NCBI GenBank assembly: GCA_019973155.2
Contig: BPQB01000095.1
Coordinates: 1 to 64,000, forward strand
Source: Phanerochaete sordida
Taxonomy: Eukaryota > Basidiomycota > Agaricomycetes > Polyporales > Phanerochaetaceae
Length of the DNA: 64,000 nucleotides
Reading direction: 5' to 3'
Positions 33,186 to 45,087 of the stretch are shown here, piece by piece. Under the pieces are notes generated by a model. The model had not been told where the DNA came from and did no database searches. It saw nothing but the letters and a program-made list of their open reading frames with translations. The position numbers and the translations under genes are program-made. Position 1 is the first letter of the stretch. Every line of letters starts with the position of its first letter.

Positions 33186-34849
33186 TCCCGCGTCTCTCGC
33201 GTATGCGTTGGGGGTGCGAACTCTGGGATGAGGAGACAATAGCACGCGCGTCGCGATCGCGGTCGCGACGCACCTGTGGCAGGTTGGGCTAGCGTGTTGC
33301 CTGTGGCGAGCGAACCCGGTGTCACTCTAAATGCTTGTTGACATGTATTGTTGTAGCAATACGGGTTCCATAACACTAGCGCAGCATCTGTGTCGGACGA
33401 TCCCCGGCGTGCTATCCTCGTTCTGCTCCAGACCGTTGCTTGCCAGCTCTCGCTAAGTTACCTATCCCTGATGCTCGCTTGCAGCACTCTCCACGTCTCT
33501 CAGGGCCGCACGCCCACAACACCCGTCAATTTGCAGGACGGCACCCGCGACGGGGGCGCACCTCGACTATCGTGACGGCTGATATCCCCGCTGATGCCCG
33601 TCGCGAGCCGCGTCGTGAACGCAAGCTCCCAGGGCGCATTTAGAGTGGACGGCGGCTGTGCCGTGACGAGAAGGTCCTCCGCTCGCTGTGCGCCGGCGAA
33701 CTCTAACGGGGCCGGTGGTCGCCAATCGCTCAGGGCGTGCGCGACACGGCCGCGCCGCCCTGCGCTGGCCGCGAGGCGTGTGCCCGTGCCCGCGCGGTGC
33801 AGGGCGCAATGCACGCCCGGCGGCGGGAGGCCGTCAACCGCTGCGGCGTGCGAGACGTACGGGAGGCCCCATCCGTGATGTGCGGCCTGGCGCGCGAACC
33901 GATCAGGCAGGCACGCCGCACGCAAGCGAGCGGAGGGCACGCCAGTCCCAGAAGCGTCATCGCCGCGCGCATGTGCCTCGCGCTTCGTGCGCGCACCGCT
34001 GCGGACGCCCCGCGCGCGAGGGCTGGGCGCGGTCGCGAGCGTGAGGGCGCGCAGCGCGGGTGCGTTCGTGGCCGTCGAGATGGAGATATATTGCGCGTGC
34101 GGCTCGCCGTGGACGCTGCGGCGGCCCTGCATGTCCAGAAGCAGCGTAGGGGACGCTAGAGCAGGGACCCCGTGAGACAATGGATACTGGTTACGTCTCG
34201 GGTGTCAACGTCCAGCTTTCGAGCGAAGTGCGACGGGGGTGTGAACGCAGTGGCGCACCCGCTGCGGTCTGGTGACCGGTAGACGTAACGTCGGGCGCGG
34301 GCAGCGACGAGCCTCCCCGCCGCTGGCCGTCGCCCGACGCTGGGTGCACGGCCGACGGGGTTGGGGGCGGCGGCGGCGGGCAACAGCAGCTGGGAGATCT
34401 GTGATCCGCCTCGAGCCAAGCGGTGTTTCTGATCAGATTAGCTTCCGCGACGCGCGACTGGCGAGCCGCACTGGGCTGCCGCATCACAGGAGCCCTGGGC
34501 GGGCGGCAGAGCCATGCCAAAAGTCGGGGTTCCTCCGAGAGCCCGGCTCGCCCCCGTTCTTGCGCTTGCTTGCCGCCGCCGCGTTTCGCTTGCGACCAAT
34601 TTTTTCGCTCAGGCTTTGCTCCTCCTGCTGCCTCGCCTCGGCTCCCGGTCGTCTATATACCTGCGTGCCTATCCTAACGTCAGTCCCTTCTCCCTCCCCC
34701 TCCGTGCCCTGCACGCCCTCCCCTCTCCCTCACAACCCACCCTCTTATCGAGTGCCAGCCCCCACCGGGCGTGTGCACTCGGGTCGACATTGCCCAAGCT
34801 GACGTACCCTACAGTTACCGTTCACTTTGACTCTTCCGCGGCCGGCCCG
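33186..34849. other. GC-rich intergenic region, no supported gene
   Basis: Overlapping open frames occur on both strands (for example 33500-34180 minus) without motifs. The right end, with pyrimidine-rich sequence from about 34680, is the 5' flank of the G-alpha gene. Confidence 0.45.
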
Positions 34850-37000
34850 ATGAGGGGATTCATGCACGAGTCCGACGACCCGCTCACGCGCGCGCTGGCG
34901 CCGCCGCCGGACGAGACACCAGAGGCGAAGGAGGTCCGGCTGAGGGCGGAGGACGAGGCGCGGCGCGTGAGCGAACAGATAGATGAAGCTTTGAACAAGG
35001 AACGGGCAGCGCTCAAGAAGAAGAAGGTGATGAAGATGCTGCTGCTGGGGCAGAGCGAGAGCGGTGCGCTTGCTACCATTTCTATGACGTTGCCATCTCA
35101 GCTGACTTTGGCCTCCGCCATGCCCCAGGCAAGTCGACCACGCTCAAAAGTACGTTCTCTTCGCGGCATCTCGTCCGTCATTTCCGGCTGATTGCATCCG
35201 TCGTGCGCTCCGTAGACATGCAGATGGCCTACACCCCGCGCGCGTGGGCCCAGGAGCGTGCGTCCTGGAAGGCCGTCATCCAGCTCAACCTCATACGGAG
35301 CATCAACACCATCGTCGACGCCCTCGCCGAGGAGCTCTCCGCCCCGCAAGCCCCGACCCGCCAGTCGTCGCAGTCATCCGATGAAGGTCACTCGCCCGCC
35401 ACGGACCAGATCGCCATCCCGCAAGACCGCCGCGGCGCCCTCATGAAGCTCCGCATGCGCCTCACGCCCCTGCGTCAGGTCGAGGGCGACCTCAAGGCGC
35501 GGCTCGGCGCGGGCACGGACGAGATCACGGAGGCGTCGCTCGCGGCCGGCGCCGAGGCGATGATGGCGACGCCGTTCGACGACGCGGCGTACCCGACGCC
35601 CGCCCGCCGCTTCAGCCCGCGCGACGTCGTCGTGCGCTCGCACCGCGCGTGGAAGGAGCGCGAGACGGCGCGGAAGACCAAGGACCGCGCGACGCCGCAG
35701 CGCCCGAACTCGCCGCCGGGGAGCGCAAGCGACTCGCGCGACAGCGCGACGGACGTGCTCGCGGGCTGCGCGGACGACATGCTCGCGCTGTGGACGGACC
35801 CGCTCGTGCGCGAGATCGTGCGGCGGCGGCGGCTCATGGGCCAGCTGGGCGACTCTGCGGAATAGTGAGTGCATCTGTGATCGCAACAGCCGTGCGCTTC
35901 TGATGATGGACGATCCCTGTTTCTCTCGATGTGCCTTCCCAAAACGCGCTGTTGGTCCCCGCCGTGGCACGCGCACTCTGCTTCCGACGCGACGTTCGAC
36001 GGATCCTGTCGCCGCGCAGCTTCTTGAGCTGCATTCCCCGCATTGCGACACGTGACTACGAACCGTCCGACAACGACATCCTCCGCGCCCGGATACGCAC
36101 GCTCGGCGTGCAGGAGTACAATCTTACGTTCGAGAGCGAAGGTACGTGCGACTCTGTTTGTCGCGGTCCCATTCGTGTTACGACTCCACATGTGCACCCC
36201 GGCTCCAGGCTTCCAGGCTTCCCGTCGTGCTTCCGGAGACTCGGACAAGACGCTAACTAATCCCATCGAACTCGTAGACGACACCCGCGGGCTCGGTCGA
36301 GAGTGGGCGATTTACGACGTCGGAGGGTCAAGAACATCGGTGCGTGGTCGCGTTCTAAACAAATCGCCTAATCTCACATCTCGTGCAGCGCGCGGCGTGG
36401 CTGCCCTACTTCGTCGACGTACACGCAATACTGTTCCTTGCTCCGATCTCCGGATTCGATGAGCGGTTGCTAGAAGACCGGCGGGTCAACCGTCTCGAGG
36501 ACTCGTTCATCCTGTGGCAGAGTATCTGCAAGTCGGAGCTCCTCAAGAAAGTCATCCTCATCCGTAAGCCAGGAACCGCCTCGCCCTCGAACGACGCATG
36601 CTGACGCAGCAGCAGTGTTCATGAACAAGTGCGACTTGCTCGAGCGCAAGCTGAAGGCGGGCATCCAGATCAGCCGCTACATGACGAGCTACGGCAACCG
36701 TGCGAACGACTTCGGCACCTTCTCGAGCTGTGCGTATCGTCGTATCCGACCTCCCGTGCGATCCTGACGTCTGTCACAGACCTCAAGAACAAATTTAGAG
36801 ATGTTCTGACGACGAACTCGCCCGAGAAGCGTCACTTCTACGGCTACATGACCTCGGTCGTCGTACGTCCTTCCAATTCCTCTCACGCCTGCGTTCCCTG
36901 ACGACATCGATAGGACTCGGAGGCGACCGCGAAGACCCTTGCGTCGGTCCGCGACGGTATCATCCAGCTGCACCTCAAGAGTGCCGCCTTCGTCGGCTGA
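34850..37000 (+). CDS. Atypical heterotrimeric G-protein alpha subunit (508 aa)
   Basis: Nine exons (34850-35063, 35129-35149, 35216-35864, 36020-36141, 36278-36339, 36389-36563, 36616-36729, 36780-36862, 36914-37000). The P-loop is LLLGQSESGKSTTLK, followed by ERASWKAVIQLNLIRS. Switch I is DYEPSDNDILRARIRTLGV, retaining the Arg and Thr. Switch II reads DVGGSRTSRAAW, so the catalytic Gln of DVGGQR is Ser. G4 is FMNKCDLL. G5 reads MTSVVDS instead of TCAT. The N-terminus MRGFMHESDD lacks the MGxxxS myristoylation signal. The helical domain carries an insert of roughly 140 residues, mostly in exon 3. Such expanded, divergent G-alphas are known in basidiomycetes; GTPase activity is doubtful. Confidence 0.88.
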
Positions 37001-37563
37001 TCGACAAAAAACTCCGCTAGACATTCGCCCTTCTTGATTTCTTGCACCACGCCCATGCTATCATTATCGTATTCGTACCCAACTACTGACCGCTTATATT
37101 TCTTGATCTCTGCTCAATATCCCCTGCACATCTCTCATATCCCCTGCATCATGTAATTTATCTTTCGCTACCCGCAGACTACGGACCGCCCGCTGCTGTC
37201 CCCCTCCGCTCTCTTGGCTGTGCCTCGTTTTTGCTTTTCGTCTTCGCTGTACATAGTCTGTAATCTTATCATAACACTCTAGCTGATCAAGTGCGTGCAC
37301 ACGAGAGTGGAAAGACATGGGATTCAGTGTCAAGATGGGTAAATACTGGCAGGAGAAAGGCAAACTCTGATACGGATAAAGACAGCGGTGCGACAACAGT
37401 GAATAACGGCGATAGCGTACAAGACAATGGCGTGGTACAGTAGTGTAGAGAGTGCATGCGTGCGGCCCAAAAAAGTCCATGCGGGAGCCGAGTCCGAGTC
37501 CTGGTGATACACACGACGGGAAAAGCAGAGCGGACGCCGGCGCCGGCGCTGCGTCGGTCAGCG
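37001..37563. other. Convergent 3' flanks
   Basis: This holds the 3' regions of the G-alpha gene (plus) and the Gln-rich gene (minus). No separate gene is seen. Confidence 0.5.
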
Positions 37564-39094
37564 TCAGCTCGGCGGCGCGAGCGAGCCCATCGGCGGCGGC
37601 TCGTCGACCATGCTGAGGCCCATGTAGTCGATCGGGAGCTGGCCGTCGAGCGCGTGCTGCTGCGCGCCGTCGTCGTCCTGGCCCTTGACCTTGTGGTGCT
37701 CGCGCCGGAAGTCCGTCTTCTTGACGAACTCGCCCCAGAGCGCGCCCTCGCCGGGGCCCATGCGCACGAACGCGTCCTTGAGCGCGCCGTCCGCGCGCTT
37801 CCACACGCCGCGGTGCCGGCAGACGGTGCTCTTGACGTAGCGGCAGCCGAAGACGCGCTCGAAGGCGGAGCGCTGCGTCAGCGACGGCGTCGCGGCGGTC
37901 AGCTTGTCCATCTGCGTGAAGCCCGCCGCGATCTCGCACACGGCGTAGTCGTTCGGCCAGCGCTTGCCCGGCGGGCCCGAGGGCGAGCCGCCTGCGCCGC
38001 CGTTGGGCGTCGCGCCTGCGCCATTCGGCTGCGATGCGGAGCCGCCGACGAGGGCGTCGTCGGGGGCGGGGTGCAACGCGTCGTCGCGTTGCATGAAGGG
38101 CGACTGCAGGGCGGTGTCCGTCGGCGACGGGTGCAGCGGCGCAGGCTGCGGGTGGTGCGCCTGGTGGACCTGCTGGGCCTGCTGCTGCTGCTGCTGGACG
38201 GGGGCGCTCGCGGCAAAGGTCGGCGTGTGCGTGCCGCTGTGCACGTAGCCCGTGCTCGGCGTGCGGAAGTGCTTCGCGGGCGGCTCGGCGCCGGAGCCGC
38301 CGTCGGGCACAGGACGCTTCGCGGGGCGGATCGGCGGCGAGCTCGCGCCGAGGGCAGGGCTCGGTGCACCCGGCCCCGCGCCGTACTGGTGCTGCAGCCG
38401 CAGCTCGTGGTCGAGCCCGGCACACTCGTGGTCGAGGATGCCGTCCATGAAATTCTTGCGTGCGCGGAAGAGCATGCGCGGCAGCTGTTTTGGGAGCTGC
38501 CTGATCGTTTGTACGGCGGAGATGGGCTGCTGGCTCCAAGTCTGGGACTCGGGGTCGTACGCGTCGATGACGGTGTTCGTGCCGAGCACGAGCTGCTCGG
38601 TGATGTCCTTGAAGTTGCTGAGGCGGAAGAGGGGAAAGGTGGGCACCTCTCGAGTCATGCGTACGGGCTCCGCCCCAGCCTGTGTTTGCCCTTGTCAGAC
38701 GTCTCGACACTCGCACTGCGCTGTCTCTGCGTACCTTGTACCAGTACACAATGATAATCGTGCGCTTGTAGGATGCCTCCAGGGAAGCAGCATCCTGCGT
38801 CTCCGTCGCTGGTTGATAGTGCGAGGCACGCGTCGGGCTCTGGACGGCGACGGGCGTCGGCCGCTGCGAGGGCACCGCGGAGACTGGCTGGCTCGGCTGG
38901 CCCTGGTGGTTCGAGTGGCTTGCATGGCTCTGGTGGCTCTGGTGCTGGTGGACTTGCGGCACCTGCTGCTGGACGTGCTGGACGTGCTGGACTTGGGCCT
39001 GGGAAGGCGGCGATGGCTGCGGATAGTGAGAATGAAGGGTGTTCTGGAGGGGGAGGCTGTAGGCCTGCCGCTGGACCATGGTACGTTGGTCCAT
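37564..39094 (-). CDS. Conserved basidiomycete Gln/Pro-rich protein, putative regulator (491 aa)
   Basis: Exon 1 (39094-38735) starts MDQRTMVQRQAYSLPLQ and is a Gln/His/Pro-rich disordered region ending TIIIVYWYK. Exon 2 (38679-37564) continues AGAEPVRMTREVPTFPLF. A conserved region with LFRARKNFMDGILDHECAGL follows, then a long Gln/Pro/Ala tract containing a 7-Gln run. The C-terminal block is KRWPNDYAVCEIAAGF, RVFGCRYVKSTVCRHRGVW and GEGALWGEFV. I recognise this architecture as a conserved uncharacterised agaricomycete protein. Composition suggests a nuclear transcriptional cofactor. No DNA-binding domain is identifiable. Confidence 0.72.
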
Positions 39095-40508
39095 ATGTTC
39101 TTCGTGCTACCTGTCCGACGGTGGAGACGCCGCCGAGCACGCTCGTCGCCGCAGAGGGCTATCAGATCGCAAAGCAGGGACCGCGGAGGACATCGAGCAA
39201 AGCACGAACGAAGGACGAGGAGGAAGGGTCAGAGCCGGATGGGGACAAAGGACGAGGTACTCACTGATGGACGAGGACCGACGAGAGCCCGCAGGGAGCG
39301 AAGCGGGGCGGTCTACGAGAGGCTGTGGACGTCGATGAACGTTCCCGGAGACGCAAGGAAAATCCCGAACCCCGACTCAGTTTTCGCCCCTGCGACTCAG
39401 CCCAAAAGAAGGAGGAATTCACACAGGAATGTCGAGATCGTGACCAGGTGGAAGCAGAGCGATTCTCCTGAAAAGGTTGTGAAATGGTCGGAAACCTCGC
39501 TTTGCTTCCGCGCTTTGCTCAGAGATCCTGGCCAATGCCGCCGAGACCATCCACGTGAAAGCGTTCTGCACCCGGACGCCGGCGCGCTGCGCTTTGCTCT
39601 CGTCTTCTACGGCATCGTACTCGTCATCATAGCCTTTTATCTCTCTCATTTTGTCTGCGACTAGTCACAATGAGACTGTAGAAGACTCAAAATTTGTCTC
39701 TAAATGTTCGAGGCGCAGAAAGAGGTAATTAGGTTTATCTGGGAGAGTTCGACGTGGCAGCAAAGCGATCCCAGCATGCGATTCACCTGCTCGGCAGGGT
39801 AGACAAGTCAGTGATATAGTTGAAACAATGCTGCATTCTCTAATTACTTTTCCTATATCCAGATAATATTCAGAATTGCATCTGGAGACCTCGCTGCTGA
39901 CATGAGTATGGTCTCCGACGTGACTCGAATGTCTCAACCGCCTCGGGCAGTCCCACGCCCATTCCGTGCACTCAATCCGGAGACAAGCGGTAGCGCAGAC
40001 ACCTCTTCAAGAGACATTGGGCTTTGTGGGGCGCGGCTGCCTTCATTTGCAGCGAAGTCATCGCGCTTTACCTCGGGCGCCCCGGAGGTCCCGTGGAAGC
40101 CACGCCGCGACCCGTCTAGTCTGCTTCTCGTCGGGTGCCGCCTCGTGTTGTGTTGTGGACATGCGTAAATCCCTCAAACTTCGCCTCGTAGCGCTATCTA
40201 GGCCGTCCGTGGTTATGACGTGTCATCCTGGTGGCTGTGCCGCAGTAGGCTTACGTCTCCTTGTGCATCGGCACCAGTGAACGCTGTAACGCTGACTTTG
40301 AGCTGATTCAGCTGCCACTAGTCGTAGCATGGAGTCTACACTCATGTGTTGTCCGAAGAAAAGCGGGAATTCTGGACGCCTCAACCGGGCGATGCGCTCT
40401 CGGCGTCGACGCCCGCTCCGATTACTAGCCCGCGGTCAGGCTCGCCGCAAGTGCTGGGCATCGGACCGGCTCATGCCTTCGATTGAGCCGCACCGCTTGC
40501 GCTCGATG
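39095..40508. other. Intergenic region; right end is a Knh-gene promoter
   Basis: No gene is supported. From about 40395 the sequence (GCGTCGACGCCCGCTCCGAT and following) is repeated upstream of the next paralogue at 42600. Confidence 0.5.
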
Positions 40509-40515
40509 TATAAAA
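40509..40515 (+). promoter_or_regulatory. TATA box of gene K3
   Basis: TATAAAA lies 112 nt before the ATG, within a promoter block duplicated at 42600-42720. Confidence 0.65.
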
Positions 40516-40620
40516 TCCTCATCGCCAGCCCTGTACTCCCTCACTTTCAACACTTGCACGCTTTTCGCGCAGTCCACACACTCTAACTTTCCTTCGACGA
40601 ACTTCACGAGCTTCACGACC

Positions 40621-41177
40621 ATGCTTTTCACCCAGGTCATCTTTACATCGCTCCTCGCCGCGCTCACCCAAACTGGCTTGACCTCCGCTGCTCCCGTCGA
40701 AAGCAGGGACGTCTACTCGCCGCCGGTGCTCTACCCCCGCGCTGGTATCGTCTGGTATTCTGGCCAGAGACATAACGTGACCTGGTGCGTTCCCAGGGTG
40801 CAAACGTCTTGTATTTGCGCTGACCTCTGGTTCCTAGGGATAACTCAAACCCCCCGAAGTCCATCTCGAACAGGGCGTTCATCCTTCTTCGCTCGGGCAA
40901 CTACGAGACCCCAGGTGCGTCGCACAGTATCCTGCTTGGCCTGGAATCTAACAGAGCTTGTCCCGTAATTCTAGTTGTTCTTGCGCACGACTTCGACCTG
41001 CGTGCGGGACGTGTCGAGGTCACAGTCCCTGATGTCATCACCGGCAACTTCAGCGTCGTCTGTAAGTAGCATCTCGTCATCGTCCGACGCCCAATCCTGA
41101 TCCGTATCTGTGCAGTGTTCGGCGACTCCGGTAATTGGAGCGAAGACTTCACCATCGAGGGCGTCATCACCGACTAA
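40621..41177 (+). CDS. Kre9/Knh-like small secreted protein (copy K3, 129 aa)
   Basis: Exons are 40621-40784, 40838-40914, 40975-41061 and 41116-41177. The signal peptide MLFTQVIFTSLLAALTQTG ends before APVESRD. The domain is VLYPRAGIVWYSGQRHNVTW, NPPKSISNRAFILLRSGNY, VVLAHDFDLRAGRVEVTVPD and FGDSGNWSEDFTIEGVITD. Short introns fall at codons identical to K4 and K5, and 3' flanks are shared with K2 and K4. There is no GPI signal. Membership in the Kre9/Knh Ig-like family is a motif-based call. Confidence 0.7.
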
Positions 41178-41694
41178 GGATCCGCTCTCGGATGTCCGTA
41201 ACGACCTGAACGACTGCCACGGACCATCTCACGAGCTTCATGACGAATATTTGCACTCGGACTCACGCACATTTTGGACTTTTACCTCGGACTTCTTGCT
41301 CGTGGAATTGTGTTGTAATAGTGCCGTGCTCGGACCTTTAGCATACATAATTCCGTAACACAGTATTATAATGCATAATTTTGACCCTACGTCGTCTCTG
41401 CATGGCTCTCGCTTCACACCGCGGCAGGGCGTAGATAATAGTATTTTCCAGATGCTGACACAGTAAGCTCGGTAGTACTCGGCGTGTGGCGCCAAGTCCA
41501 GGTTGCTCACCACCCTATTGGCGTAGCAAATGTCTGCTTCCAAGGACTAGTACGTACAGAATTTCACACAAAGTTTGGAGGCCTTGGAAGAGGATTTGCA
41601 GGGGTCCCGGGGACTTGATAGTCAGAGCAGCAAGCCCCCTTTTGCAGCGAGCTCAGGCAGCGAGGCGGCGCGAAGCCAACTCTCGGTCTATGCG

Positions 41695-41898
41695 GTCCTC
41701 CAATCACCTCGCCTTCGTGGCGGCACGCAACGAGGCGATGCCCTCCGTCTCTCGCGGGGGGTCAAGCCTGCAGGGCGCCTACGACGCAGACGGCCACGAG
41801 AGGCTCTGCCTCGGCCATCCTCGACCGGATTCTTCCACATCCCACCATGTCCCGCTGATACGCCGAGCCTCTAGATCTGTCTGCTGCATTGCGTACTA
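41695..41898 (+). repeat. Repeat R, copy R2 left part
   Basis: It aligns with R1 (reverse orientation) and R3, for example CTTCGTGGCGGCACGCAACG and ACATCCCACCATGTCCCGC. It ends at GCGTACTA, where the inverted-repeat element begins. Confidence 0.6.
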
Positions 41899-42419
41899 CA
41901 GTGCGTTGCATATGAAACTGCACACCGTGATTTTCGCGGCGATGTTTGTTCGGTACAACGGATACCTTTCGAGGCAACGGCCTCGGTCACAGGCCTAGAG
42001 CGCGTCCGTCACGGATTATTGCAGCTCACCCTTTTGCTGGCTACAGGGCGCGATAGCATTGCGAGAGTGTTTACCACAGCTACACGCTGGCTTACAGCTT
42101 TCAGCGACACGAATTGCGTGAAGTTGAGGGAGGGCGGCAGACCACCACTTGCGCGCGCTAACGCTGCGAAATGCGCGGCTAGCGTGTGTTGGATGGTATT
42201 CTCGCGAGGGGTCCTACCTAATCGGCGGTGTATTGAGAGCTCACAGTGCTGAATATATTTACTCTGCAGCTGCTAGTCAAAGACCTTTGCATGAACGCCT
42301 GCTATGTGCCAGGCGAATATTCTCCATCTGTGACCACCACTTCGCCCGATAAGGCGAATTTGTACGGGACAAACAACTGCGCGAAATTCGCGGTGCGCAG
42401 TTTCATATGCAACGCACTG
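41899..42419. mobile_element. 521-bp inverted-repeat element with TA target duplication
   Basis: The left terminus CAGTGCGTTGCATATGAAAC is matched exactly, inverted, at the right end (42400-42419). Imperfect similarity extends to about 58 nt. TA flanks both ends (41897-41898 and 42420-42421). The sequence before and after rejoins repeat R, and the uninterrupted copy R1 shows the empty site. No transposase is encoded. CAGT termini and TA duplication fit a non-autonomous Tc1/mariner or pogo-type element. Confidence 0.72.
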
Positions 42420-42421
42420 TA

Positions 42422-42495
42422 GCGCGAATCCTCCATAGTTCGCAGGGCCGTGCCTCTGGGTTGTGTACAGGATGCTGTGCCCTGCAAACGAGGAT
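42422..42495 (+). repeat. Repeat R, copy R2 right part
   Basis: GCGCGAATCCTCCATAGTTC continues the R alignment after the inserted element and ends in TGTGCCCTGC. Confidence 0.6.
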
Positions 42496-42716
42496 GGCGT
42501 ACTCACGTGTAGTCCGTTCGCGCACAAGCTGGCTGGGGCAGCTTTTGTCGGATATCTATCGAGTTAGCTCGAAGCAACTAGCTCCCAGCGATGCGAATTC
42601 GGCGTCGACGCCCGCTCCGATGACTAGCCCGCGGTCAGGCTCGCCGTGGGCCGTACGTGCTGGGCATCGATGCGGCTCATGACTTTGACTGAGCCGCACA
42701 CCGCTTGCGGTGGAGG

Positions 42717-42724
42717 TATATTAA
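42717..42724 (+). promoter_or_regulatory. TATA-like box of gene K4
   Basis: TATATTAA lies 73 nt before the ATG. Confidence 0.5.
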
Positions 42725-42789
42725 GGCCTTGTCACCCGTCCAGTCCACACTTCAACCCACATTTGACGAATTTCACGAGCTTCACGACC

Positions 42790-43351
42790 ATGCTCTTTAC
42801 GCAGCTCATTTCTGCAGCGACCCTCGCCGCGCTCGCCCAGACGGGCTTGACATCTGCTACTCCTGTTGAGAGCAGGGACGTCTACTCGCCGCCGGTGCTC
42901 TACCCCCACACTGGCACCGTCTGGTACTCCGGCCAGAGACATAACGTGACCTGGTGCGTTCGGGTAATGCAGAATGATATCTATAGTTTGCGCTGACACC
43001 TGCTTCCCAGGGACAACTCGAACCCGCCGAAGTCCATCTCGAACAGGGCGTTCATCCTCCTTCGCTGGGGTAACTTAGGTACTCCAGGTACGTCGTACGA
43101 TGCCGAGTCTTGGCTTGGCTCTGATAGAGGTTTGCGATTTTAGTCGTTCTCGCACACGACTTTGACTTGCGTGCGGGCCGTGTCGAAGTTACTGTTCCCG
43201 ACGTCATTACCGGAAACTTCAGCGTCGTCCGTGAGTACACCTCTGTAGGCCTTATTTCCCTGACCTTCATCCTCACCTCCGCGCGTCAGTGTTCGGCGAC
43301 TCTGGAAACTGGAGCGAGGACTTCGTCATTAACGGCCCCGTCACCCTCTAA
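42790..43351 (+). CDS. Kre9/Knh-like small secreted protein (copy K4, 129 aa)
   Basis: Exons are 42790-42953, 43011-43087, 43144-43230 and 43290-43351, the same lengths as K3. The signal peptide MLFTQLISAATLAALAQTG precedes TPVESRD. The domain is VLYPHTGTVWYSGQRHNVTW, then LAHDFDLRAGRVEVTVPDV and FGDSGNWSEDFVINGPVTL at the stop. The block K4-R3-K5 is matched in inverse by K2-R1-K1. It is probably exported to the wall or medium; its biochemical role is unknown. Confidence 0.7.
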
Positions 43352-43794
43352 ACCACTTCTCTCGCACGCGAACGTCCATGACGACCCTAACGACTGCGAA
43401 CGCCTTCTCACGAGCTCCATGACGAACATTTGTATCCCGAACACTTCGGACTTGCGTACATTTGGACTTTGCACAGCGGATTTCCTGCTTGTGTTGTATC
43501 ACTACCATGCTCGGAACTTCAAATGATACTTAACGCTGTAAGACAGTACTACTTATAATGGAGGATTTAGACCTAGCACAATTTTCGTGTACCCACTGCG
43601 ACGTAACTTAGTCGTAAAGTCTTGAAAATTTGCATAATTTTGGGACTCTCAAGTCTCGACGAGGCTACAGTGCCAGCACTGGCAGGCGTGTCGCAAGACT
43701 CGCAACCGGTGTGGCGCTTTTTGTATAGCACTGCCCCACGAAAGCCGCGAGCAATCTGAGCGAGCCCGCAGTCTGCGACGGCCTGGAGGCCATT
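43352..43794. other. 3' flank of gene K4
   Basis: The first 200 nt (GACGAACATTTGTATCCCG and following) are shared with the 3' flanks of K2 and K3. Nothing else is recognised. Confidence 0.5.
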
Positions 43795-44095
43795 CAAAGG
43801 CCCTCGTGAAGTCGTTCTTCGTCTTCGTGGCAGCGCACAGCAACGAACGCATTTCTCCGCGCGGCGCGGGCCAAACGAGAGACCGGGCGTCTACGAAAGA
43901 GACCGGGCGCCCCGCGGCCTCGCCCCGAGTCGACCGCCCTGGGTGCGGCTCTTCCCCGACTCGCCATGTCGCTCCTCCGCCCTCAGCCGGGATTTGCTGC
44001 TTTGCATACTTGTGCGAATACTTCGTAGGCTGGTGGGCTGTGCCTCTGGATTCTGCGCGGCGTGGTGTGCCCTTTCTGCGATAAGAAGTCGTATT
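43795..44095 (+). repeat. Repeat R, copy R3
   Basis: It is a divergent copy: TTTGCATACTTGTGCGAATA and TCTGGATTCTGCGCGGCG align with R1. It has no inserted element. An apparent MKSFF start at 43806 is coincidental. Confidence 0.55.
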
Positions 44096-44409
44096 TCTCG
44101 ACTTCCGTGTGCCGACATGAGCTTTGTCTTTTGGCGTATGTCGGGCATGATTAACGGAGGCAAGTGGTCAGCCACTCATCTGTCATACGATGTACAGTAC
44201 TGACCGGGGTACGACATCCAGGAAAGGATAGCTGTACAGCTGATAGCCTACTAACACGCACACTTCGAACGTGCGCCGCGCGCTCGGCGCCGACGTCCGC
44301 ACCAGCACTCGACCAGCCCGCGGGCAGGCTCCCCGCTCCTGCTGAGCCTCACAAGGACTGAGGCACTCCAGAGGCACTCAGCTGAGCCCCATCGCCCGCA
44401 TGGTACAGG

Positions 44410-44416
44410 TATAAAT
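44410..44416 (+). promoter_or_regulatory. TATA box of gene K5
   Basis: TATAAAT lies 120 nt before the ATG. Confidence 0.6.
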
Positions 44417-44529
44417 CCCTCTCCACCCGCCGTCCAAGGCCTCCATCGCATTACATCGCCTTAACACCTCCAGCACGCTTAACGCGTAGCCTTACACCTT
44501 ACACCTTACACCTTACGACCTTAACGATC

Positions 44530-45087
44530 ATGATTTTCACGCACATCGTCTCCTCCGCGCTGCTCGGCTTGCTCGCGTCGGCCGGCCTCAGCGCCGCCGC
44601 GCCCGTCGAGAGCCGCGACGTCTACGCGCCAAAGGTGCTCTACCCGCACGCCGGCACGGTGTGGTACTCGGGCCAGCGGCACAACGTCACCTGGTGAGCC
44701 CCTTCTCCTCCCTTGGTATGTGGTGGTTCTCACTGGAGGCAGGGACAACTCGGACCCGCCGAAGTCGATCTCGAACCGCGCGTTCATCGTCATGCGGCAG
44801 GACGTCTTCTTCATCCCCGGTGCGTCTGCCCTCTGCTCGTTGCTCGCGAGTCGGCCTGTGCTGATTGAGGATTATGGCTGGCAGTCGTCCTTGCGCACGA
44901 CTTTGACCTGCGCGCGGGCCGCGTCGAGGTCACGGTGCCGGACGTCGTGACGGGTAACTTCAGCATCGTCCGTGCGTAGCCCTTCTCCTGTGTGTCTGCG
45001 AGTGCCGCAGCTGACGTGTTTGTGCTAGTCTTTGGTGACTCAGGTAACTGGGGCGAGACGTTCACCATTAACGGCGTCATCCCCTAA
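44530..45087 (+). CDS. Kre9/Knh-like small secreted protein (copy K5, 128 aa)
   Basis: Exons are 44530-44693, 44743-44819, 44885-44971 and 45029-45087. The signal peptide MIFTHIVSSALLGLLASAG is followed by APVESRDVYAP. The domain is VLYPHAGTVWYSGQRHNVTW, NRAFIVMRQDVFFIP, HDFDLRAGRVEVTVPDVVTG and FGDSGNWGETFTINGVIP. The signal peptide and the 3' flank (CTACGTAATTGCATACC) are closest to K1. The strand that reads RSGNYETP in K3 is changed to RQDVFFIP here. Confidence 0.7.

Noticed and set aside
33500..34180. 226-codon minus-strand open frame
   Set aside because: It is Arg/Ala-rich, shadowed by plus-strand open frames over the same bases, and has no conserved segment.
43806..44084. Frame beginning MKSFF, like the 140-aa secreted family
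   Set aside because: Only the first five residues match. The sequence is repeat R3 and lacks the signal peptide and domain.
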